A stretch of 7,288 bases of DNA. It comes from JADKIH01 sp031411835. GTDB taxonomy: Bacteria > Bacteroidota > Bacteroidia > AKYH767-A > 2013-40CM-41-45. The stretch covers positions 1 to 7,288 of the forward strand of contig JANOBV010000235.1 of assembly GCA_031411835.1 (NCBI GenBank), in the 5' to 3' direction. The position numbers and the translations under genes are program-made. Every line of letters starts with the position of its first letter. The stretch's first letter is position 1. Shown piece by piece: positions 5,971 through 7,288 of this stretch. The notes below the pieces were generated by a model, which saw nothing but the letters and a program-made list of their open reading frames with translations, had not been told where the DNA came from and searched no databases.

Positions 5971-7173
5971 TTACTGAACAATGATTTTCCTATTCGTGAC
6001 ATTATTCTTTTCATCAGTCATCATTACAAAATAGACTCCTTCACTCAACTCGCTTCTATCAATTACTAATTGGTTTCCGGTAAATGTTAGTGACATTTTT
6101 CCTTTGCCCAACACGTCTACAATTTTTACTCGCCAATTTTGATTCTGCTCTCCAAATGAAATCGTTGTTTGTTGCGAAAATGGATTCGGAAAAATTGAAA
6201 TATTCTCGTCAACAGAAGTTTCAGATATTCCGGAAATGAGAGGTGAACGTTTTCTTATTTCGCCACAAGATCCGCTGTACAAAAAATAATTTCCGCCGGG
6301 TGTGTTTTTTATTACATATGAATCCGGACTAGTAAAATTAATTCCTGTAGATTCTGTTTGCCATGTTAATCCACCATCGGTTGTGTAGGCAACATTTCCC
6401 ATATTGTTTGAAGCCATACAAAAATTCCCAACGGCTGCAAAACCGGAAACACCGGGAAAATTATACTGTATTGGAAATGTAACTCCACCATCACTTGTTT
6501 TATAAATGGTACTTACTCCATCATGAAAATAACCATTTAATGAATCGGCAAATTCAAATACTACACAATAGAATCCGAGGTTATTATTTACATAGTTCCA
6601 GGTTGCCCCTGTATCAGATGTCATTAGTAAACGGTCGCCATTATCTAAAAATCCCGTATGTGAATTCACAAATTGCAGATTTTGTCCTGCAAACAATGTG
6701 TCAAATACATGAAAAAAAGATGTGCCACTGTGTTTGAACTTTCGTAGTCTTGTTTCATTGTTGAGATAAAAGCCGGTAGAGTCATTCAAAAGTTCAAGCG
6801 ACAAAACAGCGTAACAAGAATCAAGACGATGAATAGTGTATGTAGAAAAGCCATCGGTCGTCTTTAGTAACTTAATTGGAACTCCGCCTTGGATCAAATA
6901 ACCTGTCATGCTATCTGCCATTGCTACTCTACTAATTCCACTCAATCCGGTAATGTACTTTTTGTTCCATGATATTCCGCCATCATTTGTACAAAGTACA
7001 CCTATACCAATTGTATCTTGAATAGTAACGTAACCTGTATGGTCAGTTGGAAATGCAGCATCGCCAAACAGCGTATTGATGTCTTGATAAACAGGAACCC
7101 ATTGAGCAATACAATTGTTGGAAGTTGCTACAATGAATAGTGCAATTAGTATTGCTGAAGATATGTTTTTCAT
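5971..7173 (-). CDS. Secreted YCF48/BNR-like repeat protein with T9SS type A sorting domain
   Basis: This 400-residue exported protein begins with a signal peptide (about 1-23: Lys-containing start, hydrophobic ILIALFIVATS, probable cleavage after CIA or AQ). Its central part is a beta-propeller-like array with Asp-box/BNR motifs at 61-70 (CTNDGGISWN), 104-112 (KTTDGFSTY), 184-193 (MTSDTGATWN), 225-233 (KTSDGGVTF) and 263-271 (YTTDGGLTW). These alternate with TGY/TGF/NGY turns, as in YCF48-like 'photosynthesis system II assembly factor' repeats. Residues about 322-400 form a Por-secretion C-terminal sorting domain: ISIFPNPFSQQTTISF, VKIVDVLGK, ELSEGVYFV and a final NRKIIVQ. That tail directs export through the outer membrane by the type IX system and usually leads to surface attachment or release. 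No catalytic domain is visible, so an adhesive or structural role is more likely than enzymatic activity; the sialidase-like motif alone does not indicate sialidase. Cysteines at 61, 120, 203, 252 and 303 may form disulfides. Confidence 0.93.
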   Translation of the reverse strand: MKNISSAILIALFIVATSNNCIAQWVPVYQDINTLFGDAAFPTDHTGYVTIQDTIGIGVLCTNDGGISWNKKYITGLSGISRVAMADSMTGYLIQGGVPIKLLKTTDGFSTYTIHRLDSCYAVLSLELLNDSTGFYLNNETRLRKFKHSGTSFFHVFDTLFAGQNLQFVNSHTGFLDNGDRLLMTSDTGATWNYVNNNLGFYCVVFEFADSLNGYFHDGVSTIYKTSDGGVTFPIQYNFPGVSGFAAVGNFCMASNNMGNVAYTTDGGLTWQTESTGINFTSPDSYVIKNTPGGNYFLYSGSCGEIRKRSPLISGISETSVDENISIFPNPFSQQTTISFGEQNQNWRVKIVDVLGKGKMSLTFTGNQLVIDRSELSEGVYFVMMTDEKNNVTNRKIIVQ

Positions 7174-7225
7174 TTTAGATTATTTTTAAAAGTGAATTGA
7201 ATTTACTGTTGATTTGATGTTTTCT

Positions 7226-7264
7226 TCTGCGCCCTTTTCTGCGCCTTTATCTGCGAAATCTGCG
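7226..7264. repeat. Short interspersed CGCAGA (TCTGCG) repeat
   Basis: TCTGCG occurs four times, at 7226, 7238, 7250 and 7259, with spacings of 12, 12 and 9 bases. Read on the minus strand it gives CGCAGATTT, CGCAGATAAAGG and CGCAGAAAAGGG units, preceded by TTTCCCG and a related ACGCAAAA at about 7279-7272. It is far richer in G+C than the flanking AT-rich DNA. Similar 'CGCAGATTT' and 'CGCAAAG' strings are, from memory, frequent between genes in Bacteroidota genomes. It lies about 53-91 bp upstream of the secreted-protein ATG and may be part of its leader. Function is unknown. Confidence 0.6.
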
Positions 7265-7288
7265 GGAAATATTTTGCGTGTGTTTTTC

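Noticed and set aside
6495..6737. 80-codon plus-strand ORF inside the secreted-protein gene
   Set aside because: It is antisense to the BNR repeat region and has His/Arg/Leu-rich random-looking content.
5971..7173. Sialidase activity for the BNR-motif protein
   Set aside because: Asp-box motifs are structural and shared by many propellers; no sialidase catalytic Arg triad or RIP motif is visible.
1..7288. CRISPR array, insertion sequence or phage defence system
   Set aside because: No regular direct repeats with spacers, transposase, terminal inverted repeats or defence-type domains were found in any frame.

Overview
The window is AT-rich, and every gene I can support lies on the minus strand, so transcription runs from high to low coordinates. 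It most likely comes from a member of the Bacteroidota. The best evidence is an exported protein with a C-terminal type IX secretion (T9SS) sorting domain, a system confined to that phylum and close relatives. Supporting signs are the general lack of Shine-Dalgarno sequences, one TAnnTTTG-type promoter box, a polytopic glycosyltransferase of a form common in Bacteroidota, and a short CGCAGA-type intergenic repeat. I cannot assign a genus.

Layout in transcription order: (1) 7288-7174, a leader carrying four spaced CGCAGA repeat units; (2) 7173-5971, a secreted YCF48/BNR-like repeat protein with a T9SS tail; (3) 5970-5744, a regulatory stretch with a palindrome, a candidate promoter and a leader hairpin; (4) 5743-4460, a GT-C-type membrane glycosyltransferase; (5) 4418-4104, a small orphan ORF whose N-terminus faintly resembles an alpha/beta-hydrolase; (6) 4013-2664, a membrane-anchored class III nucleotide cyclase with a YheO-like PAS domain; (7) 2663-2296, a 368-bp gap without genes; (8) 2295-242, a compact five-gene cluster; (9) 241-1, apparently non-coding.

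The five-gene cluster encodes a tandem PRC-barrel protein, a 49-residue lysine-rich protein, a thioredoxin, a 39-residue single-span membrane protein and a TspO/MBR protein. Gaps between the first four genes are 33, 1 and 5 nt, which indicates one transcript with coupled translation; tspO follows after 161 nt (or 78 nt after the end of an alternative -1 frame). Thioredoxin, PRC-barrel and TspO proteins are often linked to redox, envelope or general stress, so I read this as a stress-type operon. That functional reading is inference.

The most unusual item is the cyclase. It keeps every catalytic residue expected of a class III adenylate cyclase, but its sensory part looks like the YheO PAS domain, which is normally found in helix-turn-helix transcription regulators. 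The second is the small membrane gene, where a -1 shift at a seven-A run would extend the protein from 39 to 67 residues. No rRNA, tRNA, CRISPR array, insertion sequence or clear intrinsic terminator was seen.
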